64,000 nt of DNA from Parasitella parasitica (GCA_025201805.1 MU619237.1:131613-195612); one strand, 5' to 3'. Positions 47,388 to 60,171 are shown, counted from the stretch's first letter. A program made the numbers and translations. Notes: generated from the letters alone by a model not told the origin.

Positions 47388-48732
47388 CTACTCTCCTCGA
47401 ACGTCCTCGTCTTTGTTTTCTTTGGTGGAAAGGGTATTCTTGAGGGTTGATGTATAGTACCACATGTCAATCTCTTTCGGAACGTCAGCAGCTGGAAGAG
47501 CATTGCTTTCAGGCACACTTGAAACTGTAACATTTGATAACTCGCATTTGTAAGGGGATTCATTGACAGACAGATTGATTCTATCAACACGCCGTGTTAG
47601 CTTTTGACAAAGTGAATTTTGACCAATACTTACGTTTGGATACCTTGTCTTGGTGTTGTTCCGTTGATTAGAAGCTTCCAGTGATGATGTGTTTCGAGAA
47701 CAATATCGGTAGCGAATGCCTGGTGAGTGAATGGGTCAATATTATGCAACGCATTCTGTAACGTTTACTGATGTTTTACCTTATTTTTTGCTTCCCCATC
47801 AAATGCAATCTGATTTTCTTTTTTTCCCTGAGGGAGCTTGTATACTTTGAAGAGTGTGTTTGTCGATTTCAAATAACCTGGCATGTAGGTCTCAACATCT
47901 TCAATGTCTTATCATGAAGATCTGTTAGCTTTTGTAATGATTCTCCGTGTATTATGACTTTTACCATTGATATCCTCAAATAATGGATCGTTCACATCAA
48001 TCACAATTACTTTCCAATCAGTTTCGCCTTGATCCAAGAGACCAAGGATGCCCAAAATCTTGACTTGCTTTATTTGTCCTACAGTGCCAACACTAGAGCC
48101 GATTTCAATTACATCGATGGGATCATTATCGCCTTTCATGTTGGTGTGTGGTGAGATGAAGTTAGGGTCTTCCCATGTCTACGCAGTATACGTTTAATGA
48201 GCAAACGAGGATATGTAAGTGTCCTTATCTATTTACCTGGGGGAAAGCGCCGTAATTCCAAATGTAACCTTTGAATGGATATATGTTTGGAATAAATCTT
48301 GGGCTTCCATCCAGAAGATCTTGTATAATTGGGTTTAAAGGAGTTTCCTTGTTGATCTAACAACAGAGATATTTTAGCTTATGTAGTTGATTGGTGGCAT
48401 TCATTCTACCTCGTTTTTAGCATTAGTCCATCTCGGTATTTCGACAACCATGTTATACAAGGTCTTTTCATTGTTGGCAAACAATGGGATGTCATGAAAT
48501 GCAGATATGGCATGGCCATCCTTTTCTGTGATAAAGTGAGTATACGCTTGTTTGTTTGTTGACTTGGATTTGAAATGTTACCATAGTAAACCTTATAGTC
48601 AACTGTGTTAGGAGCACCTATTGTTCGAATTGTAATTCCATCAGCAGTATTGTTTGTAGCCATCACAAAAGGCGCCATTGAGCCAAAGAAAAGTGAACAA
48701 ACAAAAGTGGAAGACACTGTACTAAATTTCAT
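47388..48732 (-). CDS. Family I inorganic pyrophosphatase with a signal peptide
   Basis: Hydrolyses pyrophosphate to phosphate with Mg2+. About seven exons. It begins [20 protein letters not shown], a clear secretory signal (charged n-region, hydrophobic core, small residues), then NNTADG, an N-glycosylation sequon. The enzyme core is intact and close to cytosolic Ipp1: [48 protein letters not shown], the signature [12 protein letters not shown] with all three metal-binding aspartates, [12 protein letters not shown], and [16 protein letters not shown] second sequon (NGT) occurs in the C-terminal part, which ends KDEDVRGE. A start 11 codons upstream (48765) is in frame and would still give a hydrophobic N-terminus. 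An ER-luminal or secreted PPase is unusual next to the normal cytosolic enzyme; no copy of the latter is in this window. Confidence 0.9.
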
Positions 48733-50649
48733 GTTTAAACAAATACAGCCAAGAGTAAAAAACAATAAGAAAAGAAAAGGATTTCTTTATGATGTGCTAT
48801 TTTTATAAGCAGTTGCCTCTAACTCTCTCCTTGACAATGTTCATGTACACTCCGAGTATTGTTTCTGATTACTGCTTATAGTAAAGACTTTTTTTGTCCT
48901 ATATTTTTAGACCTGACGTTTCCAAATGATGAATATATGAACACAAATAAGGCCCGTAATGACACATTTAACTCATCAGTCGTATTTTATCCATCAAACA
49001 AACAATATGGCGAATAAAAGTGTTGGGTCAGTTTGTTGTTCTCAAATTCAACAAACATGCAAATTAGTGTAACTTGCAGTCAAAAACAACATGATTCTCC
49101 TTTATGAACAGCACATCCGAATATTCTTTTTATTTGTTGCTCTCCTTGTTCCATACACTGTGAAACACACGCCCTAATCAGGCAAATAAATAGTCAGCTT
49201 GATTTTTGCTCTCAAATAGCTGGCCAACCTTATTTTAATGCGGACGCATGACCCTCAAAATGTCTGTTGCAAGATGTTTTTTTTTAGCATGTCTCAAGTA
49301 AATAAACCTCTTTGCCACCTTTCATATGTGCATTCAGAGCAAAACCTCCATCATTTATTGTAAAAAAATCTGCAAAGCACAGTCATAATTATAACTGTTA
49401 CAATAAACAAAGCATTCAAAGGAAAAGCTTCATATTGAGGTTAGCTTGAAGTCATTGGAAGACTAGCACCTTGCCAGATCTTGATGGACTATTTTCTTGA
49501 TTATGGTATCTCTTGAGCAACTTTTCAGACAGCACAGGAAGAATACCATGAAATTAATATTTAACAAATATTTAAAGTATCCGTAATAAGCCATGTCAAG
49601 TGTGAGGCGGGAGAAAATATAAAGAAATTAAAAAGAAACAAGAGTAGTATATACTCTATACCACCGATAAGTTGCGTCGTACGCGGAAATCTGAGTATTA
49701 TGCTGAGGAGTGAAATTTAATAAGTCAATGCTGAACAGTCGTTGAAGAGGTTCTACTTGTTGATTGAATTTGACATGTATTCAATGTAGAACCCAATAAT
49801 ATACAACAAGATGAAGGTAAAGTAGAGGCTTTGATAATACCATTTTATTTTTGCATATCGTTAGATAAGGCTGAAACGGTTGAAAACTTTGCATTTACCA
49901 AAAAACAAAAGAAAGAGAAGTGACGCCAAATGACAAAGTTAGAACAGAATTGTCTGCATTGAAGAAGTAAAAACGATGTAGACGTGGTTCGGTAGAACAC
50001 TTGCGTATTGAAAATAAGGATTGCCCTTTATATCAAAAACGTAAATCAGTGCAAGATGGTTATTATTACAGCCAGAACACTTTTGCTTTATTTATACACT
50101 ACCATATACGCCACTTACTGAAAGAGAAGACCGAAATTCCACAATCAAAAAACTACTTGTATACACCCTTCATATCAAACAGCCTAACTATAAAAAATGT
50201 GTGTTTGGAGGTCAAAATTGACCTGGAGCAGATTATGTCGAGGTTGAAGCTTGGGCATAATAGGCTTAAATTTCTCTGCTATACCTTTCCTTCGTCTTCT
50301 GTTTAGCTTCGCTTCAATTCCTTCTACTTTTGCCTATCATCTCCTTTGTTTTTGTCTTACCTTGCCTTTCCTTTTGGAAATATCCTCTATGTATATCGGA
50401 TTGTTTATAACTTATTTCTGGATGTAATAGGATCTGAGCTAACTTATATGAATATCATTCTATATATTATTGTTTGACATTTGCCATTCATTACTGGTAA
50501 ATGACGGGTAACTTACTTATCACATCTTGGATTAAGACTACATTTCATCGTTACTATCCGAGTACAAATTCAGCAACACATTCGTTAGGTCAAGCTGACC
50601 TGAAGTTGGTGTTTAATAAGTCTGAATGTCTACAATTTTGATCCTATAA

Positions 50650-51308
50650 ACCGAAGGACGAAAAATCGCAGATTCGTTTCGGTCGAGAAAAGATTTTGCT
50701 TTTTTACAGAGATAGTTGATATACAGCCGTGAAGAACATATGGGGTTGTATTTATTAATTTAATTAATCGGTTATTTGAGTTTATACGTTTCTATCTGCT
50801 CCAAATGGAGATGCTTCTTTCTAGAAAGTTTCAAGAAGCTACCATTTCAAGCTTGAAATTTGATAGTGTAAAAATATATATTGATGATAGTACTGTAACC
50901 TACATGGCTCAATGCAAAAAAAAATTTGACGTAAAATAATTAATGAGTATATTGTAAATTCGTGATATTTTCTTGGGATATTTAATAGCAAAGATTTGAT
51001 GCATGATTTGAGATCGAATGGCAACATGCTGCTGAGCTTGAATTTACCACTGCAAATATAAGCCTTTAGCAGTGAACCATCTATCTTCAATTGAAGAGCA
51101 AACATGAACTCCACAAGCAATCGGGTTATGTCTTGATATGAATCAATAACCAAGATTTTGTGAAATATTATTTTAAAAACTATTTTTATGTAGCTTTATG
51201 CTTCGGTTAAAATAAATGCCACTTAATTATGACCATCACCTTTGTCCCCGCTTAAAAGTATAATCTCCAATCTCTGATATCTTTACAAACCATTAAGCGA
51301 TAGAGGCA
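50650..51308 (+). repeat. Dispersed repeat, copy 1 of a direct pair
   Basis: Begins near GAAAAATCGCAGATTCG.TTCGGTCGAGAAAAGATTTTG and ends near CTCTGATATCTTTACAAACCATTAAGCGATAGAGGCAC. Internal landmarks shared with copy 2 are GAATGGCAACATGCTGCTGAG, CAATTGAAGAGCAAACATGA, GTTATGTCTTGATATGAATC and CCCGCTTAAAAGTATAATCTCCAATC. Diverged but collinear. Confidence 0.7.
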
Positions 51309-52117
51309 CAACCTTCAGCCAAAGTCTTCTTTTTTTGCAGCATTTTACAACATATCCAAGTTTTATGAACCTCTTGCCATTTTCAGATTTTGCTATGTTA
51401 GGACCCCAAACCTCAGATTCGATTTTCAGTTTTCAACTTTGGGTCAACCTTCAGGGTCATTTTTAGGTACGGATTTGGGGTCCAAGCCAAGTATACATCT
51501 AAGTAGTGGTATGATAACTGTAACTCACCACGTCTCCCGATTGTCGATATCTATCTTTGCTGTCAAGATATTCCCAAACCCAAATTTTGCAGATTTTCCA
51601 AATTTTACAGCATATGTTCCTATAGCAAGTACCAAATTTTGCAATTAAATTATGTTTAGGTTCCTAAGTAAATTAATAGAAAATGCTTTGCTACACCTAC
51701 TGGTATTAAATATGTCAAAATGAAGCTTGAATTCGACAAGCTTCAGCAAATTTTGACATTTTACGTTATACTTTGTCCGCTTTTTTCTCAACAGACTACT
51801 AAGACACTTTAGCTTGAGCTATTATTAAGATCTTTTTGAAAATTGATTCTCTATTAGATGTATTAGTTTTTAGATAGATATTTAGAAAAAAATATTTTTT
51901 CATATGTTTTTAGCAGAAGCTTATTTTATTTTCATAACTTTCAGAGCAATAAATGGTAAATAAAGATACATGATATAGCAATACTAAATTGGAGCTACAA
52001 AATAGCTACCAAATGGTTTTTGTTTGGTCAAAAAATAGCAATTTTTGAGCGAGATAATGGCGAAAAACAGTGTGGTTTTTTTACCCTTTTGAATGGCTTC
52101 ATTTTGGCCCTCTAAGT

Positions 52118-52757
52118 ATAGGGCCCGAAAATCGTTGATTCATTTTGGTCGAGACAAGATTTTGATTTTTGGCAGAAATAATAAAGCTACAGTTATAAAT
52201 AAAATATTGACGTGTAGGTATTGACATGATGGTTTGTTTGATTAACTTTATAGAGCTAAATGTTTTCAAAATATGCTTCCTTTCACTCAAAAAGTATCAA
52301 AAAAGGCGTTTTTTGAATATTTAAAAATTGGTAATAATAAAAAGTGTTTCAATAGACTTATAATCTATACGGTTAGATGCAGAATTTATTTCTGTTATAA
52401 AACACGTAGTACGTATATCCGATATACCTATTAAATTCTTGAGATATCTAGCGAAACTCGTTTGGGCCAAATGGAAACACACTGCTGAGATTCAATCTGC
52501 CGCCTATTTTGTAGCTGTAGATGAGGGCACCAACTATTTTCAATTGAGGAGTAAAGCATGACTCTAATAGGTAACTTGGGTATGTCTCAACATAAATCGA
52601 TATCTGAGATGCTGTATAATACGGGCTCAAAAACCATTTTTGTATGCCTTCATTTTTGGATGAAATAATTACCACCAAATCTAAAATATTACCTCTTTTC
52701 CCGCTTAAAGTCCTATAATGCAATCTCTGATATCTTTACAAACTAATAAATGATAGA
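52118..52757 (+). repeat. Dispersed repeat, copy 2 of a direct pair
   Basis: Collinear with copy 1 in the same orientation: GAAAATCGTTGATTCATTTTG then GTCGAGACAAGATTTTG at the start; AAATGGAAACACACTGCTGAG, CAATTGAGGAGTAAAGCATGA and CCCGCTTAAAGTCC inside; CTCTGATATCTTTACAAACTAATAAATGATAGACAC at the end. The 809 bp between the copies has no recognisable coding content. Confidence 0.7.
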
Positions 52758-53445
52758 CACTATTATTGCTTAGTCCTTAATCTTCCATTTCAAGTGTTTA
52801 TAAACCACGACGCTCATATTCTGAAGTTTTTCATAGTAGTAAAGGTCTTTAGATCATATGCGTTTCTAGCTTTTCGACGGCACCAGCAAGTTACACGATT
52901 TTATGTAACGTCAGGTCTAGCGACTACTCGTATTTTGATTAGATTATACTAACGCTGCGTATGTGAAAAAGATGAGTATGCATTTGTATGCTGTCATTGG
53001 TGAGATGACAAGTAAAACCAAAGTGTGTGTGTGTAAAAGATAAACGTTTAGCCTTTACAAATATGCGAGTTGTGTTACTATACTTTTACATGAATTGTGG
53101 ATGCAATGCTGCTTGCTTGCATTCACAACTTGTTGTATATCCAGCAGGCGGTATTCATACTGCTGGTATGCAGTTGTAGGATGCTTTGGATGCCATAGAT
53201 ATACCCTTTGTTTTGACGTTCAAAACGAAAGCAAAACTATTGGACTGTCTAGTCAAATTTTCTTACCTTAAACGTTTAAAAGCACTGTATGATAAAACCT
53301 TATTTCGTTTAGCCGATGGTGATTGATAGGCTTGCAATGATGTCAAATCAAACGCATTAGACAGCAGTTTTTTCCCCACATTATTTTGACACGGTGGATT
53401 TAGAAAATATAGCTCTCTCGGGAAAAAATAACAAAACAGCAAACA

Positions 53446-53455
53446 TATAAAAAGG
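53446..53455 (+). promoter_or_regulatory. TATA box of malate synthase
   Basis: TATAAAAAGG lies 62 bp before the malate synthase ATG, with a pyrimidine-rich leader between. A strong TATA is expected for a carbon-source-induced glyoxylate gene. Confidence 0.75.
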
Positions 53456-53507
53456 GATGCAGTCAGTTTGGCTGATTCGCCTTCTTTCCATCCATTAAAC
53501 ATCAAAA

Positions 53508-55275
53508 ATGTCTTTGAATAACATGAACAACAATTCTTCATGCGCCGTTGAAGGCGTCAGCATTTTGGGCTCCTTCAATCAAGAGCAAGCGCAAATATTG
53601 TCCACAGACGCAATGAGGTTTATTGCGACTCTCCAGCGTACATTTAATGCTACTAGAAAGGACCTGCTGCACAGACGAGACCTTCGCCAAAGAGAGATTG
53701 ATCGAGGCGTGCTGCCCGACTTCTTGCCTGAAACAGCTTATATTCGAGATGATCCTAACTGGAGAGCTGCAAAACCTGCACCCGGGCTGCAAGATCGTCG
53801 AGTTGAGATCACTGGGCCTGTCGATCGCAAAATGGTCATCAACGCTCTGAATTCAGACGCTTTGACTTACATGGCTGATTTTGAAGGTAAAAGTAAAATT
53901 GAGACCGCAAATATGCTCCACCTGATATTAACCAACAAATGGTGCAGATTCAACCTCTCCCACCTGGGACAACGTGCTCAATGGTCAGCTCAACTTGCGC
54001 GATGCTGTCAACGGAACAATCTCATTCACAAACCCTGCTGGCAAGAAATACCGACTGAATGAGAATCCTGCTACGTTGATTGTAAGACCCAGAGGATGGC
54101 ACATGCTGGAAAAGCACATTCTCGTTGATGGAGAGCCCATGTCTGCCTCCATCTTTGATTTTGGTCTCTTCTTTTTTCACAATGCAAAGAGCCAGATTAA
54201 AAATGGCTTAGGCCCCTACTTTTACCTGCCTAAAATGGAGTCGCATCTGGAGGCAAGGTATGTTGATAAGGCAGCTATTCACATTTAAAGACATGGCGCC
54301 TAAGAAAAATGCATTAGGCTATGGAACGATATTTTCAATTCGTCCCAGGATATGTTGAATATCCCACGTGGCACTATTCGCGGCACTGTATTGATTGAAA
54401 CCATACTGGCGGCCTTTGAGATGGACGAAATTATATACGAGCTGAGAGAACATTCCTCTGGTTTGAACTGCGGCCGTTGGGATTACATCTTTAGTTTTAT
54501 CAAAAAGTTCCGTCAGTATCCACAGTATGTCCTGCCTGACCGTGCTGATGTGTCCATGACGGTGCCCTTTATGAGCGCCTACGTCAATCTTTTGATCCAA
54601 ACCTGCCATAAACGCGGCGTTCATGCCATGGGTGGTATGGCCGCGCAGATACCCATTAAAAATAATGTTCAAGCCAACAACACTGCCATGGAAAAAGTAA
54701 AGGCTGATAAACTGCGCGAGGTTACTGCTGGCCACGATGGCACCTGGGTCGCTCACCCGGATCTTGTTAAAATTGCTCTTGAAATCTTCAACGAACACAT
54801 GCCTCAGCCCAATCAGCTATTCAAGAGACGCCAAGATGTATCTGTCACGCAAAGGGATCTTTTGAACATTGATTTCCAAGGCAAGATCACTGAACACGGC
54901 ATCCGTGACAACATCCAGATAGGCCTAATCTACATGGAGTCTTGGCTGCGAGGAAGCGGCTGCGTGCCAATTCATCATTTGATGGAGGATTGTGCAACGT
55001 ACGAAATTAGCAGGTCTCAATTGTGGCAATGGGCTCACCATCAATCTGTAACTGCAGAAGGCAGAAAAATCACAGGCGACTATTGCTTGCAGGTGCTTGA
55101 CGAAGAGATCGACCGCATCAAGCAAGAACTGGGTTCCAAGTATGAAACTTCTAAATACGAAGCTGCCAAGGCTGCCTTTGCGACCAACATCACAGGCGAA
55201 CGATACGACGATTTTGTCACTACCATGCTATACGACGATATTCTCTCGATTCAGTCAACGAAACCTCGCCTATAA
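53508..55275 (+). CDS. Malate synthase (glyoxylate cycle)
   Basis: Condenses glyoxylate with acetyl-CoA to give malate, allowing growth on C2 and fatty-acid carbon, usually in peroxisomes. Three exons (53508-53886, 53948-54257, 54318-55275) give exactly 548 aa, the normal length for malate synthase A. Motifs: [108 protein letters not shown] and [13 protein letters not shown]. The C-terminus is KPRL; canonical peroxisomal PTS1 is SKL-like, so PRL is a weak variant. It is followed by a C-rich 3' flank. Confidence 0.97.
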
Positions 55276-55310
55276 AAGCTCTCGTCTCCTTATATTTCTT
55301 TTAATCCTCA

Positions 55311-55341
55311 CCCCCCCCATCCCCCCCACCCCCAACCCCCC
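55311..55341 (+). repeat. C-rich tract in the malate synthase 3' flank
   Basis: Four C runs (8, 7, 5 and 6) separated by one or two bases, 36 bp after the stop codon and probably within the 3' UTR. The complementary strand meets the simple pattern for a G-quadruplex. Stands out from the AT-rich surroundings. Confidence 0.7.
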
Positions 55342-55513
55342 TACTAGACATATTATAACCACCCATTCACCCCGATTATAATCTGAGTGATCGTTATAAA
55401 TAAACACCTTTGTTTGAAGGACCGGCAGTTATTTTGAGTCTTGTATTGCAAGAGGGATCGACGCCTTTTTCTTTTGGTTTCTTTCCTCTCCTTATTTTTA
55501 CCCGTTTGAAATA

Positions 55514-56889
55514 ATGGCGTTGCCAAAGGCTGTGAATTACTTTCTTGCAGTATATCTGGTATGTTCTATTCTGTACACATCTTCATATCTGCTAGGCTTC
55601 AAAAGAAGCCCGTTCCAAAAAAATCGAGTGCCTGAAACAAGTGTTGCCAGCTTGCAGCAACACTATCTCGGCAAACAGCAAGTGGACTGGAAGAACTCAC
55701 TTGGTAAAAACTCACAATTTCGTGTTTCTTCCTTGCAAGGTATTCTCAATTTTTTTTTTCTCCCTTAGACCAAATTGTCGAATCGACTCCAGAGGATCTT
55801 GTTCTCAGCAAAGTGTTTTCAGAGACAATGGGTCCTTCCAAAGTCATCCCATATTACTTTAGAGCCACCGAAAGCTTTGATAGCCAAGAAATCACCATGG
55901 CTACTCTGGTCACCTACAACCGTTTCAAGGTGTTGAGTAGACTCGCCTCCCATTACAAAGGTCCTGTTTCTGTTGCTATTCACGTTAACGATGACGACAC
56001 CAAACAAAAGATATTGACTGATTTGCATCAACTCTATGAAGAGAACGAAGATTTAAGACGCTATGTCGACCTCCACTTGGTTGTTGATAAGTTTGATCGT
56101 CAGTTCAACATGTGGCGCAACGTTGCCAAATTCTTTGCTCGAACGGATTACATCATGATGTTGGATGTGGATTTCTACCTCTGCACAGACTTTAGAAAAT
56201 CGCTCAAACAGCAGCCGGAATTGATGGAGCTGTTACGAGCTGGCAAAGCTGCTATCGTCGTGCCTGCTTTTGAATACGTCGACGAAAGCGATGGCGAAGA
56301 TTGGAACGATTTCCCCAAGAACAAGAAGGAGTTGCTTGTCGATGTGAACTCTCAAAGACTCGACATGTTCCACAGAGGTTGGAAGCGTGGACACGGCTCA
56401 ACAGATTATGGAAAATGGTACAAGCAAGCAAAACCCTACAAGGTAACAGACTACAATTACTCTTACGAGCCGTATGTCATCTTCAAAAAGGAGGGTAGTC
56501 CTTGGTGCGATGAACGCTTTGTTGGCTATGGAGCTAACAAGGCCGCTTGTTTGTTTGAAATCTTTCTGGCCGGCATTGATTACTGGGTCCTTCCTAACGA
56601 TTTCCTGATCCACCAAACCCACCACTACCCTGAAGACACCAGAGCAAAAGAAGTAAGTGATATGTGCTGGCTACAAATCGCAGAGTACTGACAAAGCAAA
56701 TAGCGTACATACAACAAAAAGCTATATGATTATTATAGAGAAGAGACCTGTCTTCGCTATGCTCGCATGATGATTGCAGCTGACGAATGGGAGACGCCAA
56801 AGTCTGCCAATCTCAAGAAGGAATGTAATGGAATTCGTGGTTTCAAGGATGTTATTCAAAGGGTTGCAGCAGAGCATAATGAATTATAA
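55514..56889 (+). CDS. GT49-family glycosyltransferase, type II membrane protein
   Basis: Predicted Golgi beta-1,3/1,4 sugar transferase of the family that includes the LARGE C-terminal domain and B4GAT1. Three exons (55514-55703, 55769-56652, 56704-56889) give exactly 419 aa. A single membrane anchor lies at residues 6-27 (AVNYFLAVYLVCSILYTSSYLL). The catalytic part has TMATLVTYNRF, VSVAIHVND, the metal-binding DVD at 196-198 in YIMMLDVDFYL, VVPAFEY, HGSTDYGKWY, YNYSYEPYVIFKK, WCDERFVGYGANKAA and FLIHQTHHY, all GT49-like. The acceptor is unknown; fungal members are common in Mucoromycota, and a cell-wall or glycoprotein role is inferred. Confidence 0.9.
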
Positions 56890-58291
56890 GCTATGGAAGT
56901 TATTTTACCCATGCTATTTGTATATAATGATAGCTTTATTTCATATCTATTCCCCCTTTTTTTCTTTACTATTTTCCCATAAAACTATATATATTTAGAT
57001 ATTAAATCACTTTTCTACCTTGTTGATCCCGCAAATGATGAAACCGATTCAAGCTGGATCAAGACAAAACACTAGGAATCAATGATAGAACCGTACTAAA
57101 GTGACGTCAAAACCAACCTGAATTAGTTTCTTTTGCAGGCACAGTGGGGTGTCGTACTCTTGAGTACTTCATGCATTGGGCTGTCAAACTCCCCTGGTAA
57201 CACTGTGTGTGGGTCATCCGTTGTTGCTACATCGTATTGATCCGACATTTCGTTGATGGCTTTTTATTATCGTCCGAGGTCATTAGCAGAGAATCCCCTA
57301 TCTTGAATATGTATCTAATATGAACGACAGTAATCCAAATCAAAAAAAAAAAAGTAGATGCATATAACAATTTTATAATTTACAACACACATGATGATAT
57401 TCTGATGCTCAACTTGAAACGGAAAACACGCGACGTGTACACACTACTGTACCAAATCACATAGTGATATAATTCTTTGAATGTATCAGATACTCCATTT
57501 TCTCTCAGATATTCAACAAGCGTTATCCATCATCAGAGATCTTTTGCTTTTAGCGGACAGAAAAATCTTGTATATTTCTCTTAAAAATACAAACATGCAA
57601 TATATCCAAAACTAACCCATTCATTGTATAAAATGTCTTGTTTACTGATCCATCTTCCTACGCGTAAATTAGATGCTACCCAAAGGATAGGTGTTTCAGT
57701 ATTTATATTTCAGCAATACATGCTTACTAGTCAACAGTTTTTATTATTTCATAGTCATAATAGCATTATATTCCAAGGTCAAACCGTTATATGCACTGCA
57801 AGCTAGTTGAATTCCACTAGATATGTGAGTCCTCTTTGCATTCTAACGAACCAATTGAAAGCTTTATCTGTCTCTGGCACCTTCGGTGATCTGATAAAGA
57901 TTTATGATCAGCAAAACATCAGCCCTTATCAGATCTTGGATCAACTAAAATCCGAAAAAAGAATTTTTTATTTTATACTTCTTAACAAGGGGGAAACTAT
58001 AGTAACTTGAAATAGTAAATAGTGCAAGAAAAAATTAAACCAGAGAACTGAAAAATCAAGCAGCATCCCCCGAGGCAAGAAGCAGAAATCTTCTTTTGTT
58101 CGAAATGAATCGGGTAGGACTGCCTCGAGGGAGATGATATCCACTTGTTTGAACCGGCAAGAGGAGAGTTGTCGAGGTGGTGATACCAAAAAGAGATTGC
58201 AGCGGCTTTGGTCGTCTTGTCATCCTCGGCTTCTTCTTTCCAATAGAAAAGAAAAAAGCAAAGGAGGGGGTCTTTAGCAAGAACTTTGGTT
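56890..58291. other. Spacer between GT49 and the CCDC124-like gene
   Basis: AT-rich 1.4 kb. A short open frame at 57807-58010 has a protein-like stretch but no partner exon or match. Nothing else supportable. Confidence 0.45.
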
Positions 58292-59099
58292 TCAATAAGA
58301 GCTGCCAGCCTTCTTGGAGGTTGACTTGTTGACAAAAGTGCCAGAAGTAGCAGTAGAAGAAGCAGATTGTTCAGGTTCCTTCTTGGCTTCATCACTACCT
58401 TGTTCCTCTTCGCATTCTTCTTCCTCTGCCTCTTCAGCAGGCTCTGGCTCGCCATTTAGCTTACGATTAACTTCTTCAAGAGATGCATTGTAAGCGAAAA
58501 TGTTGGTTTGATTGAAAGGATTATCAGAAGATTTTTGGAATTCCTTGTACATAATTTCCTTGAGTTGGCTCAAACGAAGACCAGGATATTGAGCTCTAAA
58601 GTTCTTAAGCTCTCTTTGCTCGAATTCCTTCAATGCGTTTTTGAAACGACGTTCAGGATGCTTCTCAATATCCTTTTCAGTGAGAATCGGCTTGGTCTTT
58701 TTGAGCTCGTCGTCTACATGCAACGAATTAGATACAGCAGACTTCTTGGCAGGAGTTTTTTCAGTAGTAAAGATAGGCTTCTTAGTATAATTGGGCTTAG
58801 GAGCTTTAGGCTTGCTTAGAACCTTCTCTTCCTCCTCCTATAAAGATGGTTAATGAAATTGAATATCAAATAAATTGCTTACATACCAAAATCTTTTTCA
58901 TTTCAAGTTTCTTTGCAAGAGCAGCAGCCTTCTTCTCAGCCTCGAGCTCCTTCTTGTCACTCTTCTTGGCACCCTTTGCCCACTTTGCATCTTCTTTGGA
59001 CTCTAATTCGGCTCTCTTTTGCTGCTCTTTTTCAGCTTTAGAGCTAGCCTTACGATTGTTGGCGGCTTCGACCTTGGTGTTAATTCCTTTTCTGGCCAT
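58292..59099 (-). CDS. CCDC124/Lso2-like ribosome-associated coiled-coil protein
   Basis: CCDC124 and yeast Lso2 bind the mRNA channel and tRNA sites of idle 80S ribosomes and help recovery from dormancy. Two exons start MARKGINTKVEAANNRKASSKAEKEQQ, a Lys/Glu/Ala coiled coil. After the intron come EEEEKVLSKPKAPK, and then the diagnostic C-terminal block HPERRFKNALKEFEQRELKNFR...LRLSQLKEIMYKEFQKSSDNPFNQ, which matches CCDC124. A final acidic/Ser tail (EEAEEEECEEEQGS) follows, longer than in animals. Lso2 proper is short and lacks the second block, so CCDC124 is the better name. Confidence 0.88.
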
Positions 59100-59987
59100 T
59101 TTGATAGTATAGTTGTAATGTTTATAAACAAAAGATGGGTGTGTGATGAAGAAACGAAACGTTATCAGATCTTTTTCATCCCCCCCCCTTTATATACCTT
59201 TTTTTCTGCAATCCGATTTGCTGCTATTGAAATAGCATCTGTTAGTAAGCGCAGCAAAATGTCTTGGTTCCAGAATGTTTATTAATCTGTTTTCTGTCTT
59301 GAAAGAAATGAGCTTCTTATCACTGACAAATGCGTAAAGTTGGCCAAATATTAAATGATAAATTAGTTATTATCAACGGCAATTTCCAGATGCTCAAAAT
59401 GATGTGTTTTCCAAAATAGGCACACTTGTTTTAAATCATCACGTCGATACATCTGTGTGCCAACTTTTATTAGTCATCATGAATTTTATCTTTTTCTGTA
59501 TCAGAGGGGATATCTCCAACACGGCGAAATAACGCTTCGTACCATGATATATAACCTGTTAACGAATGAGATCACTTTCAATCTTCAATGAGACGATATA
59601 CCAAAAATCAGCAATTAACCCACCCAAAAGTTTTCGGTTGCAAACATGATGGTAGATAAACCACAAGTACTTTGGAAGACATTACGAGTCAAGAGGTGCT
59701 ATGAAAGAACCAACCAAAGCATTTGTCAACTTTATTCTCGTTGGATTGTGTGTGTTTATTATTAATGATTTCTAACTTCAGGGCTCTAACAATAAACGAG
59801 ATTTCGTGGCAAGTCAAGACTTAATTTTACCGTCTCAAATGCAGGGAAATATTCAGTATCGGTATCGGTAGCGCATTTTTTGCATTTTCTGAAAAATCCA
59901 CTCTCGCTTTAATTTCTCACTCTTTTTCGTTTCTCTGTATGCAATATGAACATTGAAGGGAAATAAGTATGTAAGCTAGTTAGAATA
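59100..59987. other. Spacer 5' of the CCDC124-like gene to the transposon
   Basis: Contains the CCDC124-like promoter (with a C run near 59180) and AT-rich sequence. A plausible splice donor GTATGT at about 59969 lies just before the transposon. No gene recognised. Confidence 0.45.
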
Positions 59988-60128
59988 CACTATTTTCAGA
60001 AATTATTCGCACAAGCTGAGGAAAAAATTGCTCATATTTTATTTTACTTTCTGCACGCTTTTTATTTTATTTTTTGCACACTTTTAAAAATAATATTTGC
60101 ACACTTGTAAGAATAGTTTTTGCACACT
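59988..60128 (+). repeat. Left terminal inverted repeat (141 bp)
   Basis: Starts CACTATTTTCAG and ends TTTTTGCACACT; contains four GCACxC subsites. Its reverse complement is at 60516-60656 with one mismatch (AAGAATAG versus AAGAGTAG). Confidence 0.92.
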
Positions 60129-60171
60129 TTCTTAATTAATTCCACACAGTTTTTAAAAAGACATTACTTGA

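Larger units (their letters stand above)
48733..53507. other. Third AT-rich desert
   Basis: Nearly 4.8 kb with no supportable gene. It holds a diverged direct repeat pair (50650-51308 and 52118-52757). The end carries the malate synthase promoter. Open frames inside (50001-50306, 50839-51153) lack good starts and family matches. Confidence 0.55.

Noticed and set aside
50001-50306. 101-codon ORF in the third desert
   Set aside because: Begins on TTG, spacer-like composition, no domain.
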